Of a DNA stretch of 64,000 bases, positions 41,423 through 49,694 are shown in pieces (the stretch's first letter is position 1; each line of letters starts with the position of its first letter). The notes beneath the pieces are model-generated. The model ran no database searches. It saw only the letters and a program-made list of their open reading frames with translations, and had not been told where the DNA came from. The position numbers and the translations under genes are program-made. Source of the stretch: JBDHWG01 sp039810085 (GTDB lineage Bacteria > Chloroflexota > Anaerolineae > Epilineales > JAHCIE01); NCBI GenBank assembly GCA_039810085.1, contig JBDHWG010000009.1, positions 124,001-188,000 on the forward strand, given 5' to 3'.

Positions 41423-43048
41423 GTGCTCGAATTCGTTAACCCGGCGACGGGTCTGCCGTTTGGTCAGGTCGAAACGACCTCGCCCGACGAAGCGCGGCTG
41501 ATTCACAAAGAGATGCGGGCGGCGTTCGACGTGTGGCACGAAAAGCCCATCCAGGAACGCGTGCGCATCCTCCGCAAGCTCCAGAAGTCCATTCTCGACA
41601 ACCTCGACGACATTACCGCCGTCCTCAACCAGGACTGCGGCAAGAGCCGCCAGGACGCCCTCATCGAGGTGTTCATCACCGTAGACATGCTCGACCAGTA
41701 CTGCAAGCGCGCCCCCCACTGGCTGCGACGGCAGCCGGTCTCGCGCGGCCTGTACCTGTTCAAGAAGTGCTACGTAGAGTACCGTCCCTATGGCGTGGTG
41801 CTCGTCATCGCACCGTGGAACTACCCCTTCGCCCTGTCCATCCCGCCGGTCATTGCGGCCTTGCTCGCCGGTAACACCGTCATCCTCAAGCCGTCCGAGG
41901 TCACTGCGGCGTCGGGTGAGATGATGGACCGCCTGTTCAAGACCGTGCCAGAGCTGACGCCCTACGTCCGTGTCGTCCACGGCGGCGGCGATGTGGGCGC
42001 GGCGCTCGTACAATCCGGCCCTGACTACATCTTCCTGACCGGCTCGATGCCGACTGGCAAGAAGGTCATGGCGACCGCGGCCGAGACCCTGACGCCCGTT
42101 GCGTGCGAGTTGGGCGGCAAGGACGCCATGATCGTGCTGGAGGACGCCGACCTGCGCCAAGCCGCTCACTGGGGCGCGTGGGGGGCGTACTTCAACAGCG
42201 GGCAGACGTGCATGGCCGTCGAGCGCGTGTACGTGGTCGAGTCGGTGTACGATGAGTTCGTGCGCCTGGCTGTGGAGGAGACCCAGAAAATCAAGATGGG
42301 CTTCTCGACCGAGCAGGAGAGCCAATTCTACATGGGGCCGATTACGGACCCGCGGCAGATTCGCATCATTCAGCGTCACCTTGAGGACGCTCTGGCGAAG
42401 GGCGCGACAATCTTGACCGGCGGCAAGATCGACGGCATGTTCGTCGAGCCGACGGTCATGGTGGATGTGGACCACAGCATGCTCATCATGCAGGATGAGA
42501 CGTTCGGCCCTATCCTGCCCATCATGCAGGTTAAGAACGAGGCTGAGGCCATCCGCATGGCGAACGATTGCCACCTGGGTTTGGGGGCGTCGATCTGGAG
42601 CCGGGACATCGAGCGAGCGCAGCGTGTCGCCCACCGCGTCGAGGCGTCGTCGGTCGTCATCAACGACACCATCGCCCAGTTCGGCGTGCCGATGCTCCCC
42701 TTCGGCGGCACCAAGCAGTCGGGCTATGGCCGCATCCACGGCCGCGAGGGCTTGATGCAGTTCACGCGCCCGTACGCCTACGCCGTCGGCGCGCCGCCGC
42801 CAAGCTGGGACATCGCGACGATCCTGCGCAAGCCGGGCCACTACAAAGCCGGTTCGGCGGTGATGCGCCTGGCGTTTGGCGTCACACCGCAACAGCGTCT
42901 TGGGCCAATTCTGGAGGCGGTGGGGGTCAAGGGAAAGCCGAGTGGGGCAGGGATTGCGCTCGGTCTGAGCGGCGCAGCTCTGGCGAGCGGTCTTGCCATG
43001 AGCCTGCTGCGACGGCCTCACAGGTCAGAGGACGGCGACGAGGAGTAA
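41423..43048 (+). CDS. Class-3 aldehyde dehydrogenase with C-terminal hydrophobic tail
   Basis: A 541-aa NAD(P)-dependent aldehyde dehydrogenase. GTG start at 41423 behind AAGGAGGG. It has the ALDH core: IAPWNYPFALS, Glu in CELGGKDAMIV and the nucleophile Cys in FNSGQTCMAVERVYV, plus the final FGGTKQSGYGRIHGREGLMQFT. Beyond residue about 460 there is an extra 80-residue tail (KPGHYKAGSAVMRLAFGVTPQQ...) containing a hydrophobic stretch (SGAGIALGLSGAALASGLAMSLL) and a charged end, suggesting a peripheral or tail-anchored membrane form, as in fatty-aldehyde dehydrogenases. Substrate is probably a long-chain aldehyde, by inference. Confidence 0.9.
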   Translation: MLEFVNPATGLPFGQVETTSPDEARLIHKEMRAAFDVWHEKPIQERVRILRKLQKSILDNLDDITAVLNQDCGKSRQDALIEVFITVDMLDQYCKRAPHWLRRQPVSRGLYLFKKCYVEYRPYGVVLVIAPWNYPFALSIPPVIAALLAGNTVILKPSEVTAASGEMMDRLFKTVPELTPYVRVVHGGGDVGAALVQSGPDYIFLTGSMPTGKKVMATAAETLTPVACELGGKDAMIVLEDADLRQAAHWGAWGAYFNSGQTCMAVERVYVVESVYDEFVRLAVEETQKIKMGFSTEQESQFYMGPITDPRQIRIIQRHLEDALAKGATILTGGKIDGMFVEPTVMVDVDHSMLIMQDETFGPILPIMQVKNEAEAIRMANDCHLGLGASIWSRDIERAQRVAHRVEASSVVINDTIAQFGVPMLPFGGTKQSGYGRIHGREGLMQFTRPYAYAVGAPPPSWDIATILRKPGHYKAGSAVMRLAFGVTPQQRLGPILEAVGVKGKPSGAGIALGLSGAALASGLAMSLLRRPHRSEDGDEE

Positions 43049-43066
43049 GCGGCATAGCGTGAGCTT

Positions 43067-43095
43067 TTGGCCTAAGGCGTCATCTGTGCTATACT
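43067..43095 (+). promoter_or_regulatory. Promoter of a small lipoprotein gene
   Basis: TTGGCC at 43067-43072, 17-bp spacer, TATACT at 43090-43095. Confidence 0.5.
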
Positions 43096-43140
43096 AGCCG
43101 TTTGTTGTGACCAGTACAGTTTGACCCAAGGAGGCCAAGG

Positions 43141-43419
43141 TTGTGTAATCTTTCCCGCTTGATCCTGGTCGGCACGCTGGCGCTGCTGGGCTTGCTGGCG
43201 GCGTGCCAGTCCCAATCGCCGCCGCCGCAGCCAACAACCGTTGCTCCCCTCAGTGGAGCGACGGCGGCGCCGGGCGTCACAACGGCGCTGCCGGTCATCG
43301 CCACTGCCCCAGCCGGCGTGACCCGTGTTCCGACTGCGACCAAGCCACCCGGCTACCCTGGACCGGAAACTCCCACGGTGGCCGCGCCGAAGGCATATCC
43401 AGGAACGTCTCAACCGTAA
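43141..43419 (+). CDS. Small Pro/Thr-rich lipoprotein
   Basis: A 92-aa lipoprotein with a TTG start at 43141, 6 nt after AAGGAGG, which makes the unusual start believable. The signal ends in a lipobox LLAAC (Cys22); the rest is Pro/Thr/Ala-rich low complexity (PPPQPTTVAPLSGATAAPG...GYPGPETPTVAAPK) with no fold I can recognise. It has its own promoter and terminator, so it seems a real monocistronic gene. Function unknown. Confidence 0.65.
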   Translation: MCNLSRLILVGTLALLGLLAACQSQSPPPQPTTVAPLSGATAAPGVTTALPVIATAPAGVTRVPTATKPPGYPGPETPTVAAPKAYPGTSQP

Positions 43420-43424
43420 ACAAA

Positions 43425-43458
43425 AACTGGGCTACCGGGATTATCCGGTAGCCCAGTT
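43425..43458. terminator. Bidirectional terminator, small lipoprotein and ftsH
   Basis: AACTGGGCTACCGG (43425-43438) is the inverse of CCGGTAGCCCAGTT (43445-43458). TTTTG follows on plus, and TTTTTGTTT on minus, so it can end both convergent transcripts. Confidence 0.85.
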
Positions 43459-43473
43459 GCTTTTGTCAGTGAC

Positions 43474-45330
43474 TTAGGCGGCCAGCAGCGAGCGAACTTC
43501 GTTCGCATCAAGCGTCTCGACCTCGATGAGCTTGCGGGCCAGGGCCTCGAGCTTGTCGCGGTGCAGCGTAATAATCTGGCGGGCACGCTCGTAAGCCTCA
43601 GTGACGATGTTGCGCACTTCGTTGTCGATCTCCTGGGCAACCGCCTCGGAGTAGTTGCGCTGCTCGCCGATCTCGCGGCCGAGGAAGACCATCTCGTCCT
43701 TCTCGCCGAACGTGAGCGGCCCAAGGCGCTCGCTCATGCCATACTGCGTCACCATAGCCCGCGCCATCTTCGTCGCGCGCTCCAGGTCGTTGCTCGCGCC
43801 GGTGGTGACATCGCTGAAGACCAACTCCTCAGCCACGCGCCCGCCGAGTAGGCCAGCCAACTCGTCGCGGAACTTGGCCGCCGTGACCAGCGTCGTGTCG
43901 CTATCCGGTAGGTGCATCACGAAGCCGCCCGCCATGCCGCGCGGTACGATGGTCACCTTATGGATCGGGTCACTGTTCGGCAGCATGTAGCCGACGAGGG
44001 CGTGTCCGGCCTCGTGGTAGGCCACAACGGTCTTCTCCTTCTCGGAGATGACGCGGCTCTTGCGCTCCGGTCCCATCACAACCTTTTCCATCGCATTCTG
44101 GAAGTCCAGCATGTTGATGGACTTGGCGTTGCGCCGGGCAGCCAGAATGGCCGCCTCGTTGACCAGGTTCTCGATGTCAGCGCCACTGAAGCCCGGCGTA
44201 ATCTTGGCGATCACGTCCAGGTCAACTTCCGACGCCAGCGGCTTGCCCCGCGTGTGAATCTTGAGCATCATCTTGCGCCCGTTCGTGTCCGGCCGGTCGA
44301 TGACGACGCGGCGGTCGAAGCGGCCGGGGCGCAGCAGCGCCGGGTCGAGAATGTCGGGGCGGTTCGTGGCGGCGATGATGATGACGTGGGTGTCGCTGTC
44401 GAAGCCGTCCATCTCGACGAGGATCTGGTTGAGCGTCTGCTCGCGCTCATCGTGGCTGCCGCCGAGGCCCGCGCCACGGTGACGGCCCACGGCGTCGATT
44501 TCGTCGATGAAGACGATGCACGGGCTGTGGCGCTTGGCCTGGTCGAACAGGTCACGCACGCGGGACGCGCCGACGCCGACAAACATCTCCACGAACTCCG
44601 ACCCGCTGATGCTGAAGAACGGCACGCCGGCCTCGCCAGCGACAGCCTTCGCCAGCAGCGTCTTGCCGCAGCCGGGCGGGCCGACCATCAGTACGCCCTT
44701 CGGAATGCGCGCGCCCAGCGAGACAAACTTCTCCGGCTCCTTGAGGAACTCGACCACCTCGGCCAACTCATGCTTCGCCTCGTCCACGCCCGCCACATCC
44801 GCAAACGTTACAGTAGGCTTGTCGCCGCCCACCATGCGGGCGCGGCTCTTGCCAAAGCTCATCGCCTGGTTAGCGCCGCCCTGGGCTTGTCGGAACATGA
44901 AGAAAATGAACCCGCCGAACAGGACGACAGGGAGGATCGACGCCAGAATGCCGCCCCAGTTGGACATGAAGCCCGGTGAGACGACGTCGATCTTGACCGC
45001 GTCGAGCTGCTCCGGCGTCACGCCGAGACCCTTGAGCACCTCAGGCAGACTGGTGTTGGGTTCCTTGTTCGCCGTGTATCGTTTTTGAGTGTCGGTGCGC
45101 GCAATGGTCAGGTTGACCCCATCCTGACTGACCTCAATGGCAGAAATCCGACCCGCCTTAACGTCCTGGGCCAAGGTCGTCAGGTCGGTGCGCTCGGACT
45201 GGCCGGGCACCATCGAGGATGCGCGGAAAAGGATGACGACCAGCACGGCCAGCAACAGCAGGTAGATCGTGCCGTTCCTGAACCAGCGGTTCGAAGGTGG
45301 ATTGGTTCCACTCGGTTGCTTACGTTTCAT
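43474..45330 (-). CDS. ftsH: ATP-dependent zinc metalloprotease FtsH
   Basis: A 618-aa membrane AAA protease. Two membrane helices (about 20-38 and 120-142) flank an external domain (about 45-110). The AAA module has Walker A GPPGCGKTLLAKA, Walker B CIVFIDEIDAVG, and the arginine-finger region ALLRPGRFDRRVV. The zinc site is HEAGH (first His at residue 439), with the third ligand Asp in TTGASNDLERAT. FtsH degrades unassembled membrane proteins and some regulators. The glutaredoxin-like gene lies upstream on the same strand, with a 95-bp gap. Confidence 0.97.
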   Translation of the reverse strand: MKRKQPSGTNPPSNRWFRNGTIYLLLLAVLVVILFRASSMVPGQSERTDLTTLAQDVKAGRISAIEVSQDGVNLTIARTDTQKRYTANKEPNTSLPEVLKGLGVTPEQLDAVKIDVVSPGFMSNWGGILASILPVVLFGGFIFFMFRQAQGGANQAMSFGKSRARMVGGDKPTVTFADVAGVDEAKHELAEVVEFLKEPEKFVSLGARIPKGVLMVGPPGCGKTLLAKAVAGEAGVPFFSISGSEFVEMFVGVGASRVRDLFDQAKRHSPCIVFIDEIDAVGRHRGAGLGGSHDEREQTLNQILVEMDGFDSDTHVIIIAATNRPDILDPALLRPGRFDRRVVIDRPDTNGRKMMLKIHTRGKPLASEVDLDVIAKITPGFSGADIENLVNEAAILAARRNAKSINMLDFQNAMEKVVMGPERKSRVISEKEKTVVAYHEAGHALVGYMLPNSDPIHKVTIVPRGMAGGFVMHLPDSDTTLVTAAKFRDELAGLLGGRVAEELVFSDVTTGASNDLERATKMARAMVTQYGMSERLGPLTFGEKDEMVFLGREIGEQRNYSEAVAQEIDNEVRNIVTEAYERARQIITLHRDKLEALARKLIEVETLDANEVRSLLAA

Positions 45331-45425
45331 CTAGCCAAAACTCCTATATCTATCGCTCTGTCATCGCAATAGGTGTCTATGTTATAGATGCGTGAGATGT
45401 CGAATTCTTGCCTAGGCCGCAAGGC

Positions 45426-45773
45426 TCACCAGTGGGCGAGGTCCGGTTCGAGGAAGCCGTTGTGCGCCAGGAACGCGCGCAGGTTCGCCGTCGCCGGTTC
45501 GCTGATCATGCAGCCCCGGTCCACGTTGCGCGGGTTCTGGTCCAGGCTAAGGCCCGCTGGCTCCTGGTACGGCTCGTTGCTCGCACCATCGGCGATGAGG
45601 ACCGTCGGGACGGCCAGGAAGCCCGTCCACTCCTCCAGACGCTTGGCGGCCGCGGCATCCTGGTCAATGTTCACTTCGCGGAACGGGATCCCCCACTCTT
45701 GGAGATCACGTCGCACGCGCGCAACGTCGCTACAGTAGGTTGAACGGGCATAGATGACGAGTTGCTTGTCCAT
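45426..45773 (-). CDS. Glutaredoxin-like protein with one active-site cysteine
   Basis: A 115-aa thioredoxin-fold protein of the glutaredoxin type. Residues 1-80 carry LVIYARSTYCSDVARVRRDL, with a single Cys where dithiol glutaredoxins have CPYC, then the cis-Pro VPTVLI. A C-terminal extension (PRNVDRGCMISEPATANLRAFLAHNGF) contains a second cysteine in an RGCMIS context. Monothiol glutaredoxin-like activity or Fe-S handling is possible; the fold alone does not decide. The lysA gene lies 30 bp upstream on the same strand. Confidence 0.75.
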   Translation of the reverse strand: MDKQLVIYARSTYCSDVARVRRDLQEWGIPFREVNIDQDAAAAKRLEEWTGFLAVPTVLIADGASNEPYQEPAGLSLDQNPRNVDRGCMISEPATANLRAFLAHNGFLEPDLAHW

Positions 45774-45803
45774 AATACCTCACCGTGTTTGTAGGGCGGC
45801 GGC

Positions 45804-47102
45804 TCACATGGGCAGCGCCGCGTCGGCCGTAATCGTTTCCGGTACAACCTGATCCACCAGCAACCCTTCCCACGTCTCGGCCCTGCGAACGATCCACCAC
45901 TGTTTACCCAGAATGGCGACCTCCGCCGGACGCGGGCGGCTATTGTAATTCGAAGATTGCGCATAACCGTATGCGCCAGAATCGAGTATCGCGACGAAAT
46001 CACCGCTTTGGAGAGCTGGCAGCTGACGGGCGCGTCCGACGACATCACTCGTCTCGCAGTTCGGTCCCACCACATCAGCCGTCATCGTCACAACGTTCGC
46101 CTGGACCGGCCAGATTTCGTGGTGCGCTTCGTACAGCGCGGGGCGCAACAGGGCGTTCATGCCCGTGTCCAGCACGACACGCACGACATCGACGCTGTGC
46201 TTGACGTGGAGCACCTGGCTCAACAAAGCCCCGGCCGGCGCGACTATAGAGCGCCCCGGCTCAAGAAGCAATTTGAGGTCCAGACCGACAAGCTGCGGGA
46301 GCAGGATTGCCGCCAGATCCGCTGGCGTCAAATGAGCTTCTGCGCCGTCGGCATCAGCCGCATCCTCCGCGTGCCGGTAATCGACGCCCAATCCCCCCCC
46401 CAGGTTCAGGAAGCGCAGCCCAACGCCGCGCGCCAGGAGCCGTCGCGCCAGGGCAACGACGCGCTCGGCCGATTCCTGGAACGGCTCCAGGTACGTGATC
46501 TGCGAGCCGATGTGGCTATGCAACCCAACAGGCTCGAGCCAGGGGTCGTCTACAACACGCTGGTAGGCGGCTTCGGCGTCGGCCAGCGGAATGCCAAACT
46601 GACTGGAGGCAACGCCAGTCGAGATGTGGCGGTGGGTGTGCGGGTCAACGGCAGGGTTGATGCGCAGTGTGATGGGTGCGCGCCGGCCTAGCCGCGCCGC
46701 GATGCCTGCGATACGCTCTATCTCCTCGACGGCGTCAACGTTGATGCTCAGCACCTCGGCGTCTAGCGCCGCTTCGATCTCGCGGTCCGACTTGCCGTTG
46801 CCGTTGAATATCGTCATGCTGCCGGGCACGCCGGCCGCCTGAGCGACGCGCAACTCGCCGCCGGAGACTATGTCCGCGCCCGCCCCCAATCGCCGCAGCC
46901 ACGCGCATAGAGCAAGACTGGCGTTTGCCTTGTAGGCGTAGCAGATGAGAGCATCCGGGAAAGCGTCGGCATACGCGAGATAGCGCTGCGCCACCTCGTC
47001 CAGGCCGTAGACATAGAGCGGCGTGCCCAGCTCGCGCGCCAGGTCGGCCAGGGAGACACCCTCGGCGAACAGCCAGCCGTCCCGGTAGGCGAACGCGCTC
47101 AC
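45804..47102 (-). CDS. lysA: Diaminopimelate decarboxylase
   Basis: A 432-aa PLP-dependent fold-III decarboxylase that makes lysine from meso-diaminopimelate. GTG start at 47102 overlaps the TGA of the upstream phosphatase gene (GTGA), so translation is coupled; the longer frame to 47129 is unlikely. Motifs: PLP lysine in ICYAYKANASLALC, GADIVSGGEL, HSHIGSQI, FLNLGGGLGVDY, EPGRSIVAPAG, and the second-subunit Cys in GPNCETSDV with the final DSGAYGYAQSSNYNSRPRPAEV. A complete enzyme. Confidence 0.93.
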   Translation of the reverse strand: MSAFAYRDGWLFAEGVSLADLARELGTPLYVYGLDEVAQRYLAYADAFPDALICYAYKANASLALCAWLRRLGAGADIVSGGELRVAQAAGVPGSMTIFNGNGKSDREIEAALDAEVLSINVDAVEEIERIAGIAARLGRRAPITLRINPAVDPHTHRHISTGVASSQFGIPLADAEAAYQRVVDDPWLEPVGLHSHIGSQITYLEPFQESAERVVALARRLLARGVGLRFLNLGGGLGVDYRHAEDAADADGAEAHLTPADLAAILLPQLVGLDLKLLLEPGRSIVAPAGALLSQVLHVKHSVDVVRVVLDTGMNALLRPALYEAHHEIWPVQANVVTMTADVVGPNCETSDVVGRARQLPALQSGDFVAILDSGAYGYAQSSNYNSRPRPAEVAILGKQWWIVRRAETWEGLLVDQVVPETITADAALPM

Positions 47103-47722
47103 TGGCCCACCTCGTCCGACGGCACGCACGCATTGAGCCGCACCAGGCGCGGCGCTGAGTGGAACTCGACCTCGGTGATGGAGCAGTTGTTGACAAAGTA
47201 CTCGCGCCAGCGCGACGGGTCGTTGTCGAGCCAGGCTGCGAGCGCCACGGCAATCACGCCGCCGTGGGTCACCACGATGACGCGTCCATCGCCCGGGTGG
47301 CAGTCCACGATGCCGTGCAGGGCGCCCAGGATGCGGTTGACAAACTCGTGGGGCAGCTCGCCCTCCGGCGGACCCCAGTCAATGGCGCCGCGCGCATCCC
47401 AGGCTTGCGCCATCTCAGGGTACTGCTCGGCGATGGACGAGAACACCATGTTCTCGAAGATGCCGAAGTGGCGCTCGCGCAGCCCTGGCTCTTCAATGAC
47501 TGCAGGGACATTGATCGCCGACGCAATCGCCTCGGCGGTCATGCGCGCACGTTGGAGGGGGCTGGCGTAGATGGCTTCGACGTTGCCTTCACCGGCCAGG
47601 TAGCGCGCCACATCAGCGGCCTGGCGCTGGCCGGTTTCATCAAGTGGGTCATCCGTCCAGCCGGCCAGGCGCATCTCGCTATTCGCGCGCGTCTGGCCGT
47701 GGCGGACCATTAACAATCGCAT
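47099..47722 (-). CDS. Histidine phosphatase family protein (PGM-like)
   Basis: A 207-aa member of the phosphoglycerate-mutase-like superfamily: RHGQTRANSEMRLAGWTDDPLDETGQ with the catalytic His of RHGQT, YASPLQRARMTAEAI, an acid in GLRERHFGIFENM, and THGGVIAVAL with the second His. Probably a phosphatase (for example alpha-ribazole phosphatase-like or broad-specificity) rather than the glycolytic mutase. Promoter TTGTCA-17-TATAAT is just upstream. It leads a two-gene operon with lysA. Confidence 0.88.
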   Translation of the reverse strand: MRLLMVRHGQTRANSEMRLAGWTDDPLDETGQRQAADVARYLAGEGNVEAIYASPLQRARMTAEAIASAINVPAVIEEPGLRERHFGIFENMVFSSIAEQYPEMAQAWDARGAIDWGPPEGELPHEFVNRILGALHGIVDCHPGDGRVIVVTHGGVIAVALAAWLDNDPSRWREYFVNNCSITEVEFHSAPRLVRLNACVPSDEVGQ

Positions 47723-47742
47723 ACATTTACACCTTTAGTTCC

Positions 47743-47771
47743 ATTATAGCGAGACGACGCGTTTTTGACAA
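47743..47771 (-). promoter_or_regulatory. Promoter of the phosphatase-lysA operon
   Basis: Minus strand: TTGTCA (47771-47766), 17-bp spacer, TATAAT (47748-47743); the ATG at 47722 is 20 bp further on, preceded by AAAGGTG. Confidence 0.75.
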
Positions 47772-47815
47772 TGTTCCGTCGTCAGGCAGACATGAGTATC
47801 ACGTTATAGATTGGG

Positions 47816-48151
47816 TCACGGTCGTTGTGGATCGCAGGGGCCAAAGTAATCAGCAAGACGCACTTCATCATTGATCGCGCACTTGTCAGGGTCCCAGATA
47901 AGCATCGTCCGGTTGCGATTGATCTCGTACTTCTCGCGCTCTTCAGGGGGCGCATTGTACAGCGTCGGAATCCAACTTAGCGGCACGGAGAGCACGCGTC
48001 CGTCGGTCAATTCGAGATGCAAATACTCATCATCGAAGCGAACCTGATGGATTCGCGCTTCCCTCGGAAAGGTATACGCCGAAACCGGGTATTGAATGTC
48101 ATAGCGCTTGACTTCCAACTTCTCCTCAACCTGCTCCGCGTCGATAGGCAT
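47816..48151 (-). CDS. DUF2442 domain protein
   Basis: A 111-aa protein. The ATG at 48151 follows GGAGG. Its second half (VRFDDEYLHLELTDGRVLSVPLSWIPTLYNAPPEEREKYEINRNRTMLIWDPDKCAINDEVRLADYF) is the DUF2442 pattern: a small beta domain with a conserved PLSWIP...LYNA region. It overlaps the upstream DUF4160 gene by 26 nt. DUF2442/DUF4160 pairs recur widely and are treated as toxin-antitoxin-like, but this is not proven. Confidence 0.85.
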   Translation of the reverse strand: MPIDAEQVEEKLEVKRYDIQYPVSAYTFPREARIHQVRFDDEYLHLELTDGRVLSVPLSWIPTLYNAPPEEREKYEINRNRTMLIWDPDKCAINDEVRLADYFGPCDPQRP

Positions 48152-48395
48152 GCCATGCCTCCACAAGATAGTCGTGATTCTGCTCGATTACTCTGAGTGC
48201 CCGGTTCAACTCATGACGCTTCAACGAACGCCCCAAGCGAGCCACCTGTATTTCAGGTTCTAGCCAGATCTTCGCATCGTTGTAGTCGTCCTGACTGCCC
48301 TTGCCGACGTGCACACTAGCTCTGTCTTCGTAACGGGCGTCATAGCTGTGAAACCAGAAGATGAGGTCATCCTGCTGTAGAACCTTTGGGCTCAT
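48126..48395 (-). CDS. DUF4160 domain protein
   Basis: An 89-aa protein of the DUF4160 family: a short beta region (LIFWFHSYDARYEDRASVHVGKGSQ) and two helices (ARLGRSLKRHELNRALRVIEQNHDYLVEAWHAYRR), where the family's HVH-type histidine and the ENRELLLEAWHEY-like end are recognisable. First gene of the pair with DUF2442. No catalytic residues are obvious. Confidence 0.85.
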   Translation of the reverse strand: MSPKVLQQDDLIFWFHSYDARYEDRASVHVGKGSQDDYNDAKIWLEPEIQVARLGRSLKRHELNRALRVIEQNHDYLVEAWHAYRRGAG

Positions 48396-48511
48396 ACGTT
48401 CTTACCCAAGCAGTGCGCCAGGTGCGAGCCGCGAGGAATGCAAACCATCACAAAACTGCACGTGTGAGTGTAGTATAGCGCCCGAAGGGGCTTTTTGCAA
48501 CGCAGGGGAAC

Positions 48512-48694
48512 TTAAGCCAGGAGGAGCTTCAGGAGCACGAGGATGATGGCGACATCCACAATCAGGAGGAACACGGGGTAGCCGGTGCAGTTGGCGGCCG
48601 CGGGATCGACCGCCGCTTCTCGCTGGTCACGGTGGATCATGAACACCAGCGCCATTGCGACCACGATGCACAAGCCTAACAAAACGAAGATCAT
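48512..48694 (-). CDS. Small two-helix membrane protein
   Basis: A 60-aa protein with two membrane helices (about 3-19 and 40-58) and a short charged loop (HRDQREAAVDPAAANCTGYP). AAAGGAG lies just upstream of the ATG, so translation is likely. No known family. Confidence 0.6.
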   Translation of the reverse strand: MIFVLLGLCIVVAMALVFMIHRDQREAAVDPAAANCTGYPVFLLIVDVAIILVLLKLLLA

Positions 48695-48868
48695 CGTCGT
48701 CTCCTTTCAGGAGAATAGAGAAACAGCCTCTACGCTCAGTATACGGCAAGGCGCGGCTCAAGGTATGACACATTACCGCCAAGCAACTGACAATCTTACG
48801 CCCTGAACTGGCGGACGCCCGACACATGACCGACACCTCTGTCGGGCTGCTTGTCGGTATCGTGTTGG

Positions 48869-49600
48869 TTAGCGCAGCTTTTCGATAACGGCGAAGTGGG
48901 AGAGGCCGAACGCGGCCAGCGGGGTATTCTCCAGGCCGTAGGTCACCTGGCGCACGGCACGGCCCACGGCAGGCCGTCGCGCGACGATGTTGTCGTAGCC
49001 GGGGTAAATCTGAGTCAGTTGGATGATTTCGGCCGGCAAGCCGTCCACCAGGTGATGGATGTCGCCCGCCGTATAGGCGCGGACGTGAGGCGCGAGACGA
49101 TTGCGAAGGCTATCGGGCGTCCAGTTGACCAGGGGGATGTTGCCGAAGTGGTATTCGCCCTGCCAGTAGATGCCGTGAGTTTCGAAGGGGAAAAGCCGGT
49201 TGGGGACAAACAGGATGAGCCGACCGCCGGGCTTGAGGACACGCACAATCTCGGCCATGCTCTGGCGGTCGTCGCCGACGTGTTCTAGCACCTCGTGGGA
49301 CAGGACGGTGTCGAAGGTATCATCAGGGTACGGCAGCGTCTCAGCAGCAGCCACAGCGAGGCCTGGCAGGTCAGTCGCGCCCTCGGCGACGCGCTCCAGC
49401 TCGATGTCCATGCCGTAGACATGCGGCGTGAACTGGCGCAGCTTGCCAACGTACATCCCGATGCCGCAGCCATCGACCAGGATACGCGCATTGTCGACGC
49501 GGGCCCACTCCGCGATCATGTGCAGGCGGCGGTCCTGGCCGAAGCGCCAGACGAAGCTGGGGTTGCCGCGCAGCGCGGCCTTGTCCGAAATCTCGTGCAT
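48869..49600 (-). CDS. Class I SAM-dependent methyltransferase, probably leaderless mRNA
   Basis: A 243-aa methyltransferase with a Rossmann fold: motif I VDGCGIGMYVGKL, VYGMDIELERVA, LPYPDDTFDTVLSHEVLEHVGDD and VLKPGGRLILFVPNR. The ATG at 49600 coincides with the predicted start of transcription (TATAAC at 49612-49607), so the mRNA is likely leaderless; a longer frame to 49645 would start before the promoter. Substrate unknown, possibly a lipid, quinone or surface sugar. Confidence 0.85.
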   Translation of the reverse strand: MHEISDKAALRGNPSFVWRFGQDRRLHMIAEWARVDNARILVDGCGIGMYVGKLRQFTPHVYGMDIELERVAEGATDLPGLAVAAAETLPYPDDTFDTVLSHEVLEHVGDDRQSMAEIVRVLKPGGRLILFVPNRLFPFETHGIYWQGEYHFGNIPLVNWTPDSLRNRLAPHVRAYTAGDIHHLVDGLPAEIIQLTQIYPGYDNIVARRPAVGRAVRQVTYGLENTPLAAFGLSHFAVIEKLR

Positions 49601-49606
49601 AGTGTG

Positions 49607-49634
49607 GTTATACTCGACAAACGGCCGTCTGTCC
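49607..49634 (-). promoter_or_regulatory. Promoter of the methyltransferase gene
   Basis: Minus strand: TGGACA (49634-49629), 17-bp spacer, TATAAC (49612-49607); the start codon at 49600 falls where +1 is expected. Confidence 0.65.
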
Positions 49635-49652
49635 AGAAATGGCACGGGCCGC

Positions 49653-49658
49653 TATAAT
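49653..49658 (+). promoter_or_regulatory. -10 box of the DJ-1/PfpI gene
   Basis: TATAAT, 36 bp before the ATG at 49695. The -35 area (TGTCCA, 49629-49634) overlaps the opposite-strand promoter. Confidence 0.55.
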
Positions 49659-49694
49659 TTGGGAAAGTCATGCAGCAAAGGGAAGGAGAGAGGA

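Noticed and set aside
41402..43021. A 539-aa open frame on the minus strand opposite the aldehyde dehydrogenase gene
   Set aside because: A GC-rich shadow of the real gene: low-complexity composition, His/Arg/Val-rich, no ribosome site and no family motif.
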